The position numbers and the translations under genes were made by a program. Positions 26,197-35,704 of a stretch of 64,000 nt of DNA are shown here, one piece after another (position 1 is the stretch's first letter; every line of letters begins with the position of its first letter). The notes under the pieces are model-generated. The model was not told the DNA's origin. It saw only the letters and a list, made by a program, of their open reading frames with translations, and searched no databases. The stretch lies in NCBI RefSeq assembly GCF_020171655.1, contig NZ_JAIVAC010000001.1:1798001-1862000 (forward strand), given 5' to 3'. This DNA comes from Exiguobacterium aestuarii. Its GTDB lineage: Bacteria; Bacillota; Bacilli; Exiguobacteriales; Exiguobacteriaceae.

Positions 26197-27112
26197 GAAG
26201 CTCGCCCCCTTCATAAGATTCGCCCGTCACTTGTAAGAATACGTCATCAAGCGATGGTTGTTTCACCGTCAAACGTTCAGGTTGTAGCCCTTGTTCATCT
26301 AACGCCCGAACGATTTCGGTCAGCGTCACATCACGCAGTTCGAACGATACATGGTTCCCGTTCGCCGTGGTCTGAAAGAGCGCGGCGGCAGTCGTCGCAT
26401 CTGACTCGTTCGAGAAATCCATCGCAATCGTCTCACCGCCGACGAGTTGTTTCAGCTCCTCTGCCGTTCCTTCACTGACAATCTTCCCGTGATTGATGAT
26501 GGCGATTCGGTCAGCCAATTCATCCGCTTCTTCTAAGTACTGGGTTGTCAAAAAAATCGTCGTCCCAAACTCTTGGTTCAGTCTGCGCACTTCATTCCAT
26601 ATTTCAATCCGACTCGCCGGATCAAGACCCGTCGTCGGCTCATCTAAAAACAAGACGGTCGGGCGATGGACGAGCGTAAGGGCTAAGTCAAGACGTCGCC
26701 GCATCCCCCCTGAATACGTGCCACTCCGTCGATCTGCGGCATCTGTCAGGGACACGACTTCTAACAACTCATCCGCACGACGACGCGCCTCCTCGTTTGA
26801 CATCTTAAACAATCGCCCTTGTAAGACGAGCAACTCACGCCCCGTCAGCACTTTATCAATCCCGGTTTCCTGCAAAGCGACCCCAATCGACAAGCGGACG
26901 TCTTTTTCTTGTTTGACGACATCGAATCCGTTTACCCGTGCCACTCCGAATGTCGGACGCACGAGCGTCGTCAACATTTGCACCGTCGTCGATTTGCCGG
27001 CGCCGTTCGGTCCTAAAAATGCAAAAATCTCTCCTTCTTTCACGGAGAACGAAACATCGTTCACCGCCGGAACATCTTTAAATGTCTTCACGAGTCCTTC
27101 CACTTCAATCAT
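26186..27112 (-). CDS. ABC transporter ATP-binding protein, DrrA type
   Basis: 308 aa from the ATG after AGGAGGTG. The Walker A is GPNGAGKST, the signature YSGGMRRRLDLA, the Walker B VLFLDEPTTGLD, and the switch His position reads TTQYLEE (Gln in place of His, which is common in DrrA-type ATPases). A C-terminal domain of about 80 aa follows, as in DrrA. It powers the permease encoded immediately downstream. Confidence 0.92.
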   Translation of the reverse strand: MIEVEGLVKTFKDVPAVNDVSFSVKEGEIFAFLGPNGAGKSTTVQMLTTLVRPTFGVARVNGFDVVKQEKDVRLSIGVALQETGIDKVLTGRELLVLQGRLFKMSNEEARRRADELLEVVSLTDAADRRSGTYSGGMRRRLDLALTLVHRPTVLFLDEPTTGLDPASRIEIWNEVRRLNQEFGTTIFLTTQYLEEADELADRIAIINHGKIVSEGTAEELKQLVGGETIAMDFSNESDATTAAALFQTTANGNHVSFELRDVTLTEIVRALDEQGLQPERLTVKQPSLDDVFLQVTGESYEGGELRVD

Positions 27113-27151
27113 CACACCCACCTCCTGACTATCCATTCCCGTTTTCACCAC

Positions 27152-27184
27152 AAAAAAGTCGCGGACGTTTACACATCCGCGACT
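27152..27184 (-). terminator. Rho-independent terminator after glpX
   Basis: 9-bp GC-rich stem (AGTCGCGGA, 27157-27165 with 27176-27184), ten-base loop, then TTTTTT on the minus strand. Confidence 0.9.
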
Positions 27185-27189
27185 CCATG

Positions 27190-28161
27190 TTATTCGGGTT
27201 TCATGACCATTTTCGGTTTTTTCGTGAGGGAGTGGTTCCCTTCTACGAAGCGTACGGTACCAGACTTGGCACGCATGACAACGGAATGTGTTTGCCCACC
27301 TTGCGACGTGAATTGGACGCCACGTAACAATTCACCGTCCGTCACACCTGTCGCCGCAAAGATACAATCTTCACCTTTTACCAAGTCATTGAGTAGAAGG
27401 ATTCGATCCGTGTCTTCGATGCCCATGTCATGGCAACGTTGTTTTTGTGCCTCATCTTCCGGGAGCAGACGTCCTTGGAAATCTCCACCGAGACACTTCA
27501 TCGCGACAGCGGCGATGACGCCCTCAGGTGCCCCACCTGAACCGAGTAGCAAGTCGACGCCTGTTTTCGGGAAGGCCGTGTTAATGGCTGCGGCGACATC
27601 TCCGTCTGGAATCAACTTGATTCGCGCTCCAGTCGCCCGGACCCGCTGAATGATTTCTTCGTGTCGGTCCCGATGTAAGATCGTCACAACGACATCTTCC
27701 ACGTTTTTCTTCTTCGCCTTCGCCACAATCTCGATGTTCTCTTCAATCGAGTTGTCGAGACTGACGAGACCAGCCGCTTCCGGTCCGACCGCGATTTTTT
27801 CCATGTACATGTCCGGTGCGTGAAGAAGGTCTCCCGCATCGGCGACCGCGAGAACAGCAAGCGCTCCCCATGTACCAGTCGCCACGATGTTCGTCCCTTC
27901 TAACGGGTCGACCGCGACATCGAGACGTGAGCCATAGCCGTTCCCGACCTTTTCTCCGATGTAGAGCATCGGGGCCTCATCCATTTCGCCTTCTCCGATG
28001 ACGACAATCCCTTTCATCGGAATCGTATCAAAGACGTCACGCATTGCCGTCGTTGCTGCATCATCTGCCTCGACCTTCAAACCGCGACCCATCCAACGGG
28101 CTGAAGCAAGTGCCGCTGCTTCTGTGACCCGGACCAGTTCCATCGATAAACTTCGTTCCAC
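27190..28161 (-). CDS. glpX: Class II fructose-1,6-bisphosphatase
   Basis: 323 aa from a GTG that gives [18 protein letters not shown], the usual GlpX start, with an AGGGGAG site; an in-frame ATG 14 codons upstream is inside murZ. It makes fructose 6-phosphate in gluconeogenesis. The metal site is seen in [10 protein letters not shown] and DPLEGTN. It lies 14 bases behind the MurA-family gene and ends in a strong terminator. Confidence 0.96.
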   Translation of the reverse strand: MERSLSMELVRVTEAAALASARWMGRGLKVEADDAATTAMRDVFDTIPMKGIVVIGEGEMDEAPMLYIGEKVGNGYGSRLDVAVDPLEGTNIVATGTWGALAVLAVADAGDLLHAPDMYMEKIAVGPEAAGLVSLDNSIEENIEIVAKAKKKNVEDVVVTILHRDRHEEIIQRVRATGARIKLIPDGDVAAAINTAFPKTGVDLLLGSGGAPEGVIAAVAMKCLGGDFQGRLLPEDEAQKQRCHDMGIEDTDRILLLNDLVKGEDCIFAATGVTDGELLRGVQFTSQGGQTHSVVMRAKSGTVRFVEGNHSLTKKPKMVMKPE

Positions 28162-28175
28162 CCGAAATCTCCCCT

Positions 28176-29432
28176 TTATGCCTCGGTGTGATCTTCCACC
28201 CAAATGAGCGCACCGAGTTGTTTTAATTTGCCGACAAAGTCGACGTATGAATCATTCAATCGTTCTGCATGAAGTAACGTCGATTCTCCAGACGCCTGAA
28301 GTGCTGATAAGACGAGTGCTGCGGCACTTCGTGCATCTGTACATTCCATTTCTGCGTTTGCGAGTTGATTTCCTCCGCGAATGACCGCCGAGGAATCTTC
28401 TAGCGTGATTTGCGCGTTCATTCGGCGCATCTCGGCGATATGTCGGAATCGTTGAGAATACAGTTTGTCCGTGACAACGCTCGTCCCGTCTGCCTTCAAC
28501 AAAGCCGCTGACATGATCGGCTGCAAGTCGCTCGGATATCCTGAATAATGGAACACGCGAATGTCTGTCGGCAAGGATTGATTGGCGGTCACCGTCACCG
28601 ACTCCTCGCCAACTTCCACTTCCGCACCATAATCCAATAGTTTTTGGATGACTCCTTCAAGGTGAGTCGAAATGACCGGTTGCACGGTCACACTCCCCGA
28701 CACCGCGCCGAACATCATGAACGTTCCTGCCTCGAGGCGATCGGGGATTAACGTATGCGTACACCCATGCAAACGTTCGACTCCTTTGATACGAATCTCA
28801 TCGGTACCCGCTCCACTCACGTGTGCGCCCATTGATGTGAGCATCGTTGCCACATCGACGACTTCAGGGTCACAGGCCGCATTTTCGATGACCGTCGTGC
28901 CTTTCGCCAAGACCGCCGCAAGCATCGCACTCACAGTTGCCCCGAACGACCGTAAGTCTAAGTAAATCCGATTCCCGACGAGTTCTTCGACCCGGACGTG
29001 ATAGAGACCGGATTCATTCTCGACATGAATGCCGAGACGCTCCAACGCTTTCAAGTGTAAATCAATCGGTCGTGGACCAATCGCATATCCTCCAGGTAGC
29101 CCGACCGCCCCTTTTCCGAATCGAGCGGCGAAGACACCGAGTAAATACACAGCGGCACGGACTTTCCGCGTCTCCGAACCGAGGAGAGGCATGGCGACAG
29201 CTTCATTCGAATGAATGGTCATCCGTTCGCCCTCACGCTCGACCCGAACCCCTAGCTCTCTCAACAAGTTGACCATCACTTCTACATCTTCAATCATCGG
29301 GACGTTTTCAATCGTCACCGATTCTTCGGTAAGAAGTGCAGCCACAAGACAAGGGAGGGCGCTTTGTTTCGCTCCGCTAATTTCGACGGTTCCTTCTAAT
29401 TTTTGCTGCCCAACGATATGGAGAATTTCCAC
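28176..29432 (-). CDS. murZ: UDP-N-acetylglucosamine 1-carboxyvinyltransferase paralogue (MurZ position) with Tyr for the catalytic Cys
   Basis: 418 aa from the GTG that lies 11 bases after AAAGG; a TTG three codons upstream is too close to the site. MurA-family enzymes transfer enolpyruvate from PEP to UDP-GlcNAc, the first step of peptidoglycan synthesis. Lys22, the Asp in YPSDLQP (residue 302) and the Arg in TDARS (368) are kept. The mobile-loop Cys (Cys115 in E. coli) is Tyr116 here (GGYAIGPRP, codon TAT at 29085-29087), and Asn23 is Gln (GAKQSALP). The gene sits where Bacillus has murZ (murAB), the second MurA. It may be fosfomycin-insensitive, altered in activity or catalytically dead. 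The reading frame is intact. Confidence 0.88.
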   Translation of the reverse strand: MEILHIVGQQKLEGTVEISGAKQSALPCLVAALLTEESVTIENVPMIEDVEVMVNLLRELGVRVEREGERMTIHSNEAVAMPLLGSETRKVRAAVYLLGVFAARFGKGAVGLPGGYAIGPRPIDLHLKALERLGIHVENESGLYHVRVEELVGNRIYLDLRSFGATVSAMLAAVLAKGTTVIENAACDPEVVDVATMLTSMGAHVSGAGTDEIRIKGVERLHGCTHTLIPDRLEAGTFMMFGAVSGSVTVQPVISTHLEGVIQKLLDYGAEVEVGEESVTVTANQSLPTDIRVFHYSGYPSDLQPIMSAALLKADGTSVVTDKLYSQRFRHIAEMRRMNAQITLEDSSAVIRGGNQLANAEMECTDARSAAALVLSALQASGESTLLHAERLNDSYVDFVGKLKQLGALIWVEDHTEA

Positions 29433-29459
29433 GCTGATCAAAACCTTTCTACGACGGAC

Positions 29460-30110
29460 TTATTTGGATTGAGCGTTGTTCCAATCCGCTAAAAACTGCT
29501 CAATGCCTTTGTCTGTGAGCGGATGTTTCATCATCTGTTCGATGACTTTGTAAGGGACTGTCGCAATGTCAGCCCCGAGGAGTGCGGCTTTCGTCGCGTG
29601 AACCGGATGACGTACCGATGCCGCGATGATTTCTGTCTCGATGCCATGAATCGCAAAGATGTTGGCAATCGTCTCGATGAGTTCGAGTCCATCTTGACCG
29701 ATGTCATCCAAACGACCGATGAATGGAGAAACGTATGAAGCGCCGGCGCGCGCCGCGAGCAATGCTTGGTTCGCGTTAAAGATGAGCGTCACGTTCGTTT
29801 TGATTCCGAGCTCTTTAAACTGCTTCACCGCTTCCATTCCCGCAGGCGTCATTGGTACCTTTACCGTAATATTCGGCGCAATGGCAGCAAGTTCCTTTCC
29901 TTCTTCCACCATACCCTTTGCATCAAGTGCAATAACTTCCGCGCTGACTGAGAGATCCCCGACGATCTCACAGATTTCACGAAGTCTTGTATGGAAGTCG
30001 ACACCTTCTTTCGCGACGAGCGACGGATTCGTCGTCACGCCCCCGATGACGCCCATCTGATGAGCTTGTTTGATGTCTTGCACATTTGCTGTGTCAATGA
30101 AAAAACGCAT
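29460..30110 (-). CDS. fsa: Transaldolase/fructose-6-phosphate aldolase family protein
   Basis: 216 aa, the short class. The start [10 protein letters not shown] and [14 protein letters not shown] are typical, and the Schiff-base Lys84 is in ITVKVPMT. In Bacilli this gene (ywjH, often called tal) serves as transaldolase in the pentose phosphate pathway. It lies between fba and murZ, in the Bacillus order, with a GAGGAGG site before the ATG. Confidence 0.94.
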   Translation of the reverse strand: MRFFIDTANVQDIKQAHQMGVIGGVTTNPSLVAKEGVDFHTRLREICEIVGDLSVSAEVIALDAKGMVEEGKELAAIAPNITVKVPMTPAGMEAVKQFKELGIKTNVTLIFNANQALLAARAGASYVSPFIGRLDDIGQDGLELIETIANIFAIHGIETEIIAASVRHPVHATKAALLGADIATVPYKVIEQMMKHPLTDKGIEQFLADWNNAQSK

Positions 30111-30220
30111 ATGTGTCTCCTCCTCAATTTGTGATCGCTTACAATCTCTATTATGAGGAAAGAACAGGTGAATTACTACACCCTTTGTCAGATTCAGAGC
30201 CTGATGTCAGTCGGACATAC

Positions 30221-30250
30221 AAAAAGTCGGTCCTCAAAGAGAACCGACTT
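30221..30250 (-). terminator. Rho-independent terminator after fba
   Basis: 11-bp stem with one G-T pair (30224-30234 with 30240-30250), five-base loop, TTTTT on the minus strand. Confidence 0.88.
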
Positions 30251-30262
30251 GATCAAACAGGA

Positions 30263-31117
30263 TTATGCTTGGTTGCTAGAACCAAACTCACGCATTTTGC
30301 CAGTTACGACGTTGTAGATCGCTTCGATCCCAGGTCCGATAACTTTACGTGGGTCATATACTTTCGAGTCAGCGTCAAGCTTCTCACGTACCGCACGAGT
30401 CCACTCTTGTTGGCACTCAGTGTTAACGTTGATTTTGCTGTGTCCGAGCTCGATTGCTTTTTTAACTTGGTGCTCAGGAATACCTGATCCGCCGTGAAGA
30501 ACGAGTGGAGTTTGTGTCGCTTTCGCGATTTCTTCCATCTCTTTGAAGCCAAGCTTCGGCTCACCTTGGTATGGTCCGTGTACAGAACCGAGTGCTGCAG
30601 CAAGTGCATCCACTTTCGCTTCTTTAACTACACGTACACACTCTTCGAGGTCAGCGTATTGTACGCCACCGATGACGCCGTCTTCTTCGCCGCCAACTGT
30701 ACCGACTTCTGCCTCAACAGAAGCGCCTTTAGCGTGCGCGTACTCGACAACTTGTTTCGTCATTTCGACGTTTTCGTCGATCGGGTGGTGTGAACCGTCG
30801 ATCATGACTGATGTGAATCCAGCGTCGATCGCTGCTTTACACTTGTCGAATGAAGAACCGTGGTCAAGGTGGATTGCAACTGGAACAGTGATGTTGTAGT
30901 CGTGCATGAGACCTTCAACCATTTTGACAACTGTTGTGAAGCCACCCATGTACTTCGCTGCACCTTCTGATACACCGAGGATTACTGGTGATTTCTCGTC
31001 TTCCGCAGCGCGAAGAATCGCTTGCGTCCACTCGAGGTTGTTGATGTTGAATTGGCCTACTGCATACTTGCCTTCGAATGCTTTGTTAAGCATTTCTGTC
31101 ATTGATACTAATGGCAT
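30263..31117 (-). CDS. fba: Class II fructose-bisphosphate aldolase
   Basis: 284 aa. A zinc-dependent aldolase of glycolysis. Zinc and catalytic regions are visible in [11 protein letters not shown] (catalytic Asp and His) and VLHGGSGIP, and the substrate Lys region in ALGSVHGPY. Codon use is strongly biased and the gene has two TATAAT-like boxes upstream (31143-31148 and 31186-31191) and its own terminator, as expected of a highly expressed gene. A CcpA/LacI-type box lies further upstream at 31242-31255. Confidence 0.97.
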   Translation of the reverse strand: MPLVSMTEMLNKAFEGKYAVGQFNINNLEWTQAILRAAEDEKSPVILGVSEGAAKYMGGFTTVVKMVEGLMHDYNITVPVAIHLDHGSSFDKCKAAIDAGFTSVMIDGSHHPIDENVEMTKQVVEYAHAKGASVEAEVGTVGGEEDGVIGGVQYADLEECVRVVKEAKVDALAAALGSVHGPYQGEPKLGFKEMEEIAKATQTPLVLHGGSGIPEHQVKKAIELGHSKINVNTECQQEWTRAVREKLDADSKVYDPRKVIGPGIEAIYNVVTGKMREFGSSNQA

Positions 31118-31241
31118 AATGACATCCTCCTGTCTGTTCGCTATTATACACGTTTGGGAAAAGTTCCCCCGTGCAATTCGTTCCCATTATAACACACCGT
31201 AAAACATGTGCCTATGCTATTCGGGCATAGAAATGGCTTAG

Positions 31242-31255
31242 CGCAAGCGTTTACA
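31242..31255 (-). promoter_or_regulatory. CcpA/LacI-type operator upstream of fba
   Basis: Minus strand TGTAAACGCTTGCG fits 13 of 14 positions of TGNAANCGNTNNCA. The same element with the same GCGCTAA flank lies upstream of the alpha-glucosidase gene (50958-50971). Confidence 0.5.
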
Positions 31256-31278
31256 TATGTCATCTTGGTGACGAAACG

Positions 31279-31638
31279 TCAAATTTTCAAGACTTCCTTC
31301 ACTTTTTCAATCATTCCGTATATATCAAACGGCTTCTCAAATTGCGCAGTAATTCCGAGACGACGCACCTCGTCAATAACCGTTTCTTCTCCGAACGCCG
31401 TCATGATCATGACAGGTGTCTCTAGTTCCTGTTCTCTCATCCGACGCAATACTTCGTGACCGAACATACGGGGCATGTTCATATCGAGAAGTACTAAATC
31501 GTATTGCTCTCGCTCTAAAAACTCCCAGGCTTTGATGCCGTCTTGCGCAGTGTCCACGTCAACCCCCATGTTCGTGAACACTTGTGCGAGCATCGTACGA
31601 ATTCCGTCCTGGTCATCTGCAATCAACATCCGTGACAT
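31279..31638 (-). CDS. spo0F: Single-domain response regulator, Spo0F-like
   Basis: 119 aa from the ATG after AGAAGGGA. The protein is a receiver domain only: Asp8-Asp9, phospho-acceptor Asp52 (LVLLDMNMP), Thr80 (IMTAFGE) and Lys102 (FEKPFDI). DDQ.GIR at the N-terminus and KPFDI near the end are shared with B. subtilis Spo0F, and Spo0F lies next to fba there as well. Exiguobacterium is not known to form spores, so if the host belongs there the protein has another phosphorelay role. The function is inferred from synteny and sequence. Confidence 0.88.
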   Translation of the reverse strand: MSRMLIADDQDGIRTMLAQVFTNMGVDVDTAQDGIKAWEFLEREQYDLVLLDMNMPRMFGHEVLRRMREQELETPVMIMTAFGEETVIDEVRRLGITAQFEKPFDIYGMIEKVKEVLKI

Positions 31639-31729
31639 GTATGTCCCTTCTTTCATTCATCATTTTCCATAATCAAGCAATTCAACCATACCAAACTCGT
31701 CTCTCTTTCGCGATGCTTATCTTTTGAAA

Positions 31730-32089
31730 TCAAGGGAACATTGGCTCGGATTCATCTTCTTGCTGTTCTTCTTTCAACTGTGCAGGTACTTCTAGCGCGT
31801 TCACGCGTTCATAATCGGTCACTTCAGGAGCTTCCTCTTTGACATACACTTTCAAAAAGTCTCCTTCTGCTAATAATGAAGGAGTCGCAATGGCGAGCGG
31901 TCGTTTCTTCCCATTTTCATCGTAGCCGATGAGATCGTACCGATATCCGTTCGATGTCTGTGTCGCCACTTCCGCGCTCGGGACCTTGACATAATACACA
32001 TCGGCTAACAGACGATCCAGATTGACATAACGCCAGCCTACTATGAATAGAACGCCGATTAATAAGACGGCGATGAGCTTTCGTATCAT
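31730..32089 (-). CDS. YxeA-family (DUF1093) secreted or membrane-anchored protein
   Basis: 119 aa from the ATG after GAAGGAGAA; the longer frame lacks a site. An N-terminal signal/anchor (RKLIAVLLIGVLFIVGW) is followed by the DUF1093 pattern: YYVKV, Y.YDLIGYDENGKKR.L, GDFLKVYV and TDYE.VNALEVP. The family of small extracytoplasmic OB-like proteins has no settled function. It is a lone gene between spo0F and glpD. Confidence 0.85.
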   Translation of the reverse strand: MIRKLIAVLLIGVLFIVGWRYVNLDRLLADVYYVKVPSAEVATQTSNGYRYDLIGYDENGKKRPLAIATPSLLAEGDFLKVYVKEEAPEVTDYERVNALEVPAQLKEEQQEDESEPMFP

Positions 32090-32164
32090 AAACAGTTCTC
32101 CTTCAATGTAAGAGTGACTACTTATGAGATATACCGTTATTCCGAAGTCATGAAACCATTCCAC

Positions 32165-32198
32165 AAAAAGAGGTTCATCCTGTTCAGAATGAACCTCT
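32165..32198 (-). terminator. Rho-independent terminator after glpD
   Basis: 10-bp stem (AGAGGTTCAT, 32169-32178 with 32189-32198), ten-base loop, TTTTT on the minus strand. Confidence 0.88.
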
Positions 32199-32216
32199 CG
32201 TGTGACGCGTTGGATA

Positions 32217-33875
32217 TTATGATTCGACAGTCACTGGAACGACTGCGATTTCAATCTCTTTCTCGACCTCTTCACGTTCCTCTTTCAAACGCTCATCTGA
32301 CCACTTGAAGACATCGGCCATACAGCGAAGGACACCGTCTTTATATTGACGGACGAAGTCGATATCGAAGAACATTGCGCCCGTGCGGCGAATTAAGAAG
32401 TCGATGGCACGAACGACTGATTCTTCTTCGATTCCGTAAACCAATTGCGCATAGACGATTTCAGGAAGGTCATATGCGTTCGCATCCATCCGTTCGATGA
32501 CACGATCGATATTCGATCCGTATAGACGAACGAGTTCTTCCGCATGGTTTGCGTCTAAGCCATGATTTTGAAGTTCTTTTGTTTTCTTCTCAAGGAAGTC
32601 TTTGAAGCCTTTCGAACCGCCGACGTGACCACCTGACATCGGCATATGCTTCGTCCGGCTAGCCAAATAGACGACACCGTCTTCTTCTTTCAACAGTTTT
32701 GCGACGAGGTCGACGACCGTTTCCGACATCTTGCGATACCCTGTCAATTTACCGCCGGCAATCGTAATCAAGCCGCTGTCTGACTGCCAGATTTCGTCCT
32801 TACGTGAAATTTCAGAAGGGTCTTTTCCTTCTTCGTAAATCAACGGACGAATACCTGCCCAGCTCGACTCCACATCATCCGCTGTGACATGGACGTCTGG
32901 GAACATATAGTGAATGGCTTCTAAAATATAATCGCGGTCTTCCGTCGTCATGCGTGGATGCGCTTTGTTTTTATCGAAGAACGTATCCGTCGTTCCGACG
33001 TATGCTTTGTTTCCGCGTGGAATCGCAAAGACCATGCGACCGTCCGGTGTATCGAAATAGATCGCTTGTTTGAGCGGGAATTTCGACTGGTCGATGACCA
33101 AGTGAATCCCTTTCGTGAGGCGAAGCTGCTTCCCTTTTTTCGAGTTATCTTCTTCTCGTAACTCGTCGACCCATGGACCGGTCGCGTTGATGATTTTCTT
33201 CGCATAGACGTCATACGTCGACCCGTCAATCTGGTCTTCCACGTGTACACCGGCCACTTTGCCGTTTTCGTAAATCAACCCTGTCACTTTGGCGTAGTTC
33301 ATGAGAAGCGCACCATGATTCGCCGCTTCTTTCGCCACTTCGATCGTCAATCGTGCATCATCTGTACGGTACTCGACGTAATAGCCGCCTCCGACCAAAT
33401 CATCTTTTTTTACGAGCGGCGCCTTTTTGATGACCTCATCTGGTTTGAGCATCATGCGACGTTCTGCACGTTTTACACCTGCGAGGAAGTCATAAACCAT
33501 GAGTCCAATCGATGTTGAGAAGGGACCGAACGTACCTCCCTTGTGCATCGGTAAGAGCATTTGTTCCGGTGTCGTGACGTGGGGACCATTCTCGTATACG
33601 ATGGCCCGCTCTTTCCCGACTTCTGCGACGAGCGCTACTTCGAATTGTTTCAAATAGCGGAGTCCCCCGTGAACAAGTTTCGTCGAACGACTTGATGTCC
33701 CTGCCGCAAAGTCTTGCATCTCGAGGACAGCTGTCTTCATTCCACGCGACGACGCATCGAGCGCAATCCCCGCTCCGGTAATACCTCCACCGACAACAAG
33801 AACGTCATGACGTTCACTCGTCAGTTGTTCATATCGTTTCGCTCGTTCTTTCGCTGAGAAATTTCTGATTTCCAT
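32217..33875 (-). CDS. glpD: Aerobic glycerol-3-phosphate dehydrogenase
   Basis: 552 aa. An FAD enzyme at the membrane that oxidises glycerol 3-phosphate to DHAP and feeds electrons to quinone. The FAD motif is VVGGGITGAGIALDA, and HGGLRYL is conserved in GlpD. The C-terminal domain is present, so the length is normal. It is alone, not next to glpF or glpK. The leader carries a GlpP-type antiterminator (33914-33963), so expression should need glycerol 3-phosphate. Confidence 0.97.
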   Translation of the reverse strand: MEIRNFSAKERAKRYEQLTSERHDVLVVGGGITGAGIALDASSRGMKTAVLEMQDFAAGTSSRSTKLVHGGLRYLKQFEVALVAEVGKERAIVYENGPHVTTPEQMLLPMHKGGTFGPFSTSIGLMVYDFLAGVKRAERRMMLKPDEVIKKAPLVKKDDLVGGGYYVEYRTDDARLTIEVAKEAANHGALLMNYAKVTGLIYENGKVAGVHVEDQIDGSTYDVYAKKIINATGPWVDELREEDNSKKGKQLRLTKGIHLVIDQSKFPLKQAIYFDTPDGRMVFAIPRGNKAYVGTTDTFFDKNKAHPRMTTEDRDYILEAIHYMFPDVHVTADDVESSWAGIRPLIYEEGKDPSEISRKDEIWQSDSGLITIAGGKLTGYRKMSETVVDLVAKLLKEEDGVVYLASRTKHMPMSGGHVGGSKGFKDFLEKKTKELQNHGLDANHAEELVRLYGSNIDRVIERMDANAYDLPEIVYAQLVYGIEEESVVRAIDFLIRRTGAMFFDIDFVRQYKDGVLRCMADVFKWSDERLKEEREEVEKEIEIAVVPVTVES

Positions 33876-33913
33876 CTTATTCCCTCCTATAGTAAGTACG
33901 GTTCAATGAATAG

Positions 33914-33963
33914 AAAAAGAGACCACAACAAAAACAAGGCTTCCCCCTTCTGTTGTGGTCTCT
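33914..33963 (-). promoter_or_regulatory. GlpP-type conditional terminator in the glpD leader
   Basis: Perfect 13-bp stem, AGAGACCACAACA with TGTTGTGGTCTCT (33918-33930 with 33951-33963), 20-base loop, TTTTTC after it on the minus strand. It lies between a TATAAT (34000-34005) and glpD. In B. subtilis a terminator with the same GAGACCACAA arm controls glpD and is read through when GlpP binds with glycerol 3-phosphate. Confidence 0.8.
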
Positions 33964-34136
33964 CTATTGTCTCGAACCGAATATCAACTTTTCTCCTGTA
34001 TTATACCCTATTCTTTTGAGTTCAATCATCTCTTACGCTTGAGCAACCTGTAATGTGTTCATTCACAAGCATCCGACTCGCATTTTTGAGTTGAGAAGCT
34101 TAGACTTCAAGGTATCATGTTGAAGGAGGATTTCAG

Positions 34137-35252
34137 ATGAAACGTATGTTACAACCTTTTCAGTTCAAAAATGGCGTCGAAGTACCGAATCGCCTCGTAT
34201 TGGCACCGATGACACATTACTCATCAGAACCAACGGGCGAAGTATCCGAGCATGAGCTCGCCTACTATCGGAAGCGGGCGCAAAACGTCGGGCTCGCCAT
34301 CACGGCTTGCGCCTACGTGACAGAAGACGGGAAAGGGTTCCCGAACGCATTCGGGGTCAATGACGACAAATTCATCCCGGGTCTCCGTCAATTGGCGGAA
34401 AGTTTAAAAGCGGAAGGCGCAAAAGCCATCCTTCAAATTTTCCACGCAGGACGGATGTCACCACCTGAACTCGTCCCGAACGAACAACCTGTCAGCGCAA
34501 GTGCCGTCGCACCGGTCCGCGAAGGAGCCGCTACACCACGTGCCCTCGAGACGTCAGAGGTCGAAGCCATCATCGAGGCGTTCGGCGAAGCGACGCGTCG
34601 CGCCATCGAAGCCGGATTTGACGGAGTCGAGATTCACGGAGCGAACACCTACTTGATTCAACAATTCTTCTCACCGCACTCAAATCGCCGTGAAGATCGC
34701 TTCGGCGGTGATGTCCATGGACGTTTGACGTTCCCACGCGAAGTCATTCGCCGTGTCAAAGAAGCAGCCGCAGATGCAGAAGACTTCCTCGTCGGCTATC
34801 GCTTCTCACCAGAAGAAATCGAAGAGCCAGGCATCACGCTCGACGACACGGATGTGTTGCTCGATATGATTTTAGAAGAAGGCGTCGATTATATTCACGC
34901 TTCTCTCTGGAACTTCAATACGGCTTCCATGCGTGACGAGAACGTCACGGAACGTTCGATTGACCGCATCGCCAAACGCATCAATGGTGCCATCCCGCTC
35001 ATCGGAGTCGGGCAACTTCAGCGTCCGGCGCAAGTCGAAGACGCACTCGAGGTCGTCGACCTTGCCGCACTCGGTCGCGAACTCATCATCGAACCGGAAT
35101 GGCTTGAAAAAGTGAAATCGGACCGCGAAGACGAGATTGAGACAGAACTCGACTTGAACAAACAAGCCGAACTCGCTGTTCCCGCCCCACTCTGGAACGC
35201 CATCACGACTCGTGCCGGTTGGTTCCCGATTAAAGATCAAGAAGTGAAATAA
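34137..35252 (+). CDS. NADH-dependent flavin oxidoreductase, old yellow enzyme family
   Basis: 371 aa. A single FMN-binding TIM barrel: PNRLVLAPMTHYSSE at the N-terminus, ILQIFHAGRMS, the HGANTYLIQQFFSPHSNRREDRFGG signature of the family, and VGYRFSPEE. It lacks the C-terminal FAD/NAD domains of 2,4-dienoyl-CoA reductases. The family reduces activated C=C bonds or nitro compounds. It is a single gene with a GAAGGAGG site and its own terminator. Confidence 0.93.
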   Translation: MKRMLQPFQFKNGVEVPNRLVLAPMTHYSSEPTGEVSEHELAYYRKRAQNVGLAITACAYVTEDGKGFPNAFGVNDDKFIPGLRQLAESLKAEGAKAILQIFHAGRMSPPELVPNEQPVSASAVAPVREGAATPRALETSEVEAIIEAFGEATRRAIEAGFDGVEIHGANTYLIQQFFSPHSNRREDRFGGDVHGRLTFPREVIRRVKEAAADAEDFLVGYRFSPEEIEEPGITLDDTDVLLDMILEEGVDYIHASLWNFNTASMRDENVTERSIDRIAKRINGAIPLIGVGQLQRPAQVEDALEVVDLAALGRELIIEPEWLEKVKSDREDEIETELDLNKQAELAVPAPLWNAITTRAGWFPIKDQEVK

Positions 35253-35263
35253 ATCGTTAGTAT

Positions 35264-35297
35264 GCGACAGACATGTTTTGTGTCTGTCGCTTCTTTG
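35264..35297 (+). terminator. Rho-independent terminator after the OYE gene
   Basis: 10-bp stem (GCGACAGACA, 35264-35273 with 35281-35290), seven-base loop, then TTCTTTG. Confidence 0.8.
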
Positions 35298-35463
35298 TGC
35301 TCGCGGACACATTTTAGACACATATTCGACACATTTATATTTAATTTTCTTTCTAAATTTTATATATTCCACTTTTCACATTTATCACACAATTTTAATC
35401 TAGTATTGACGATGCGTTGGGTCAGTCTGTTTGATTTTTTGTTGAAAGGGGCATTCTATCCTA

Positions 35464-35670
35464 ATGGCAGATCAACCAGTAGATATGAATTTACACCATG
35501 AACAACACCGTCAGTATCAGCAACAATTTAAACGCAAAACGGAAGCATTTCGACAGCAAAGCCAGGCCATTCAGCAACGAATGCAAGACTCTTCAGAATC
35601 ACACGAACGAGCATTTACTAAAGAAATCGCGGAGCTAAAACAGCTAACGAAACGACATGCGTCTAAATGA
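35464..35670 (+). CDS. Small Gln-rich coiled-coil protein
   Basis: 68 aa, almost wholly helical and rich in Gln, Lys, Glu and Arg, with no hydrophobic segment. The AAAGGGG site lies 12 bases from the ATG, which is long. It precedes the AraC-family gene by about 34 bases after 160 bp of AT-rich DNA with a weak promoter (TTGACG near 35405). No family recognised; expression as a protein is plausible but not certain. Confidence 0.5.
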   Translation: MADQPVDMNLHHEQHRQYQQQFKRKTEAFRQQSQAIQQRMQDSSESHERAFTKEIAELKQLTKRHASK

Positions 35671-35704
35671 GCATTCTTGATCGCTTCTACCCGCAAGGAA
35701 AGAA

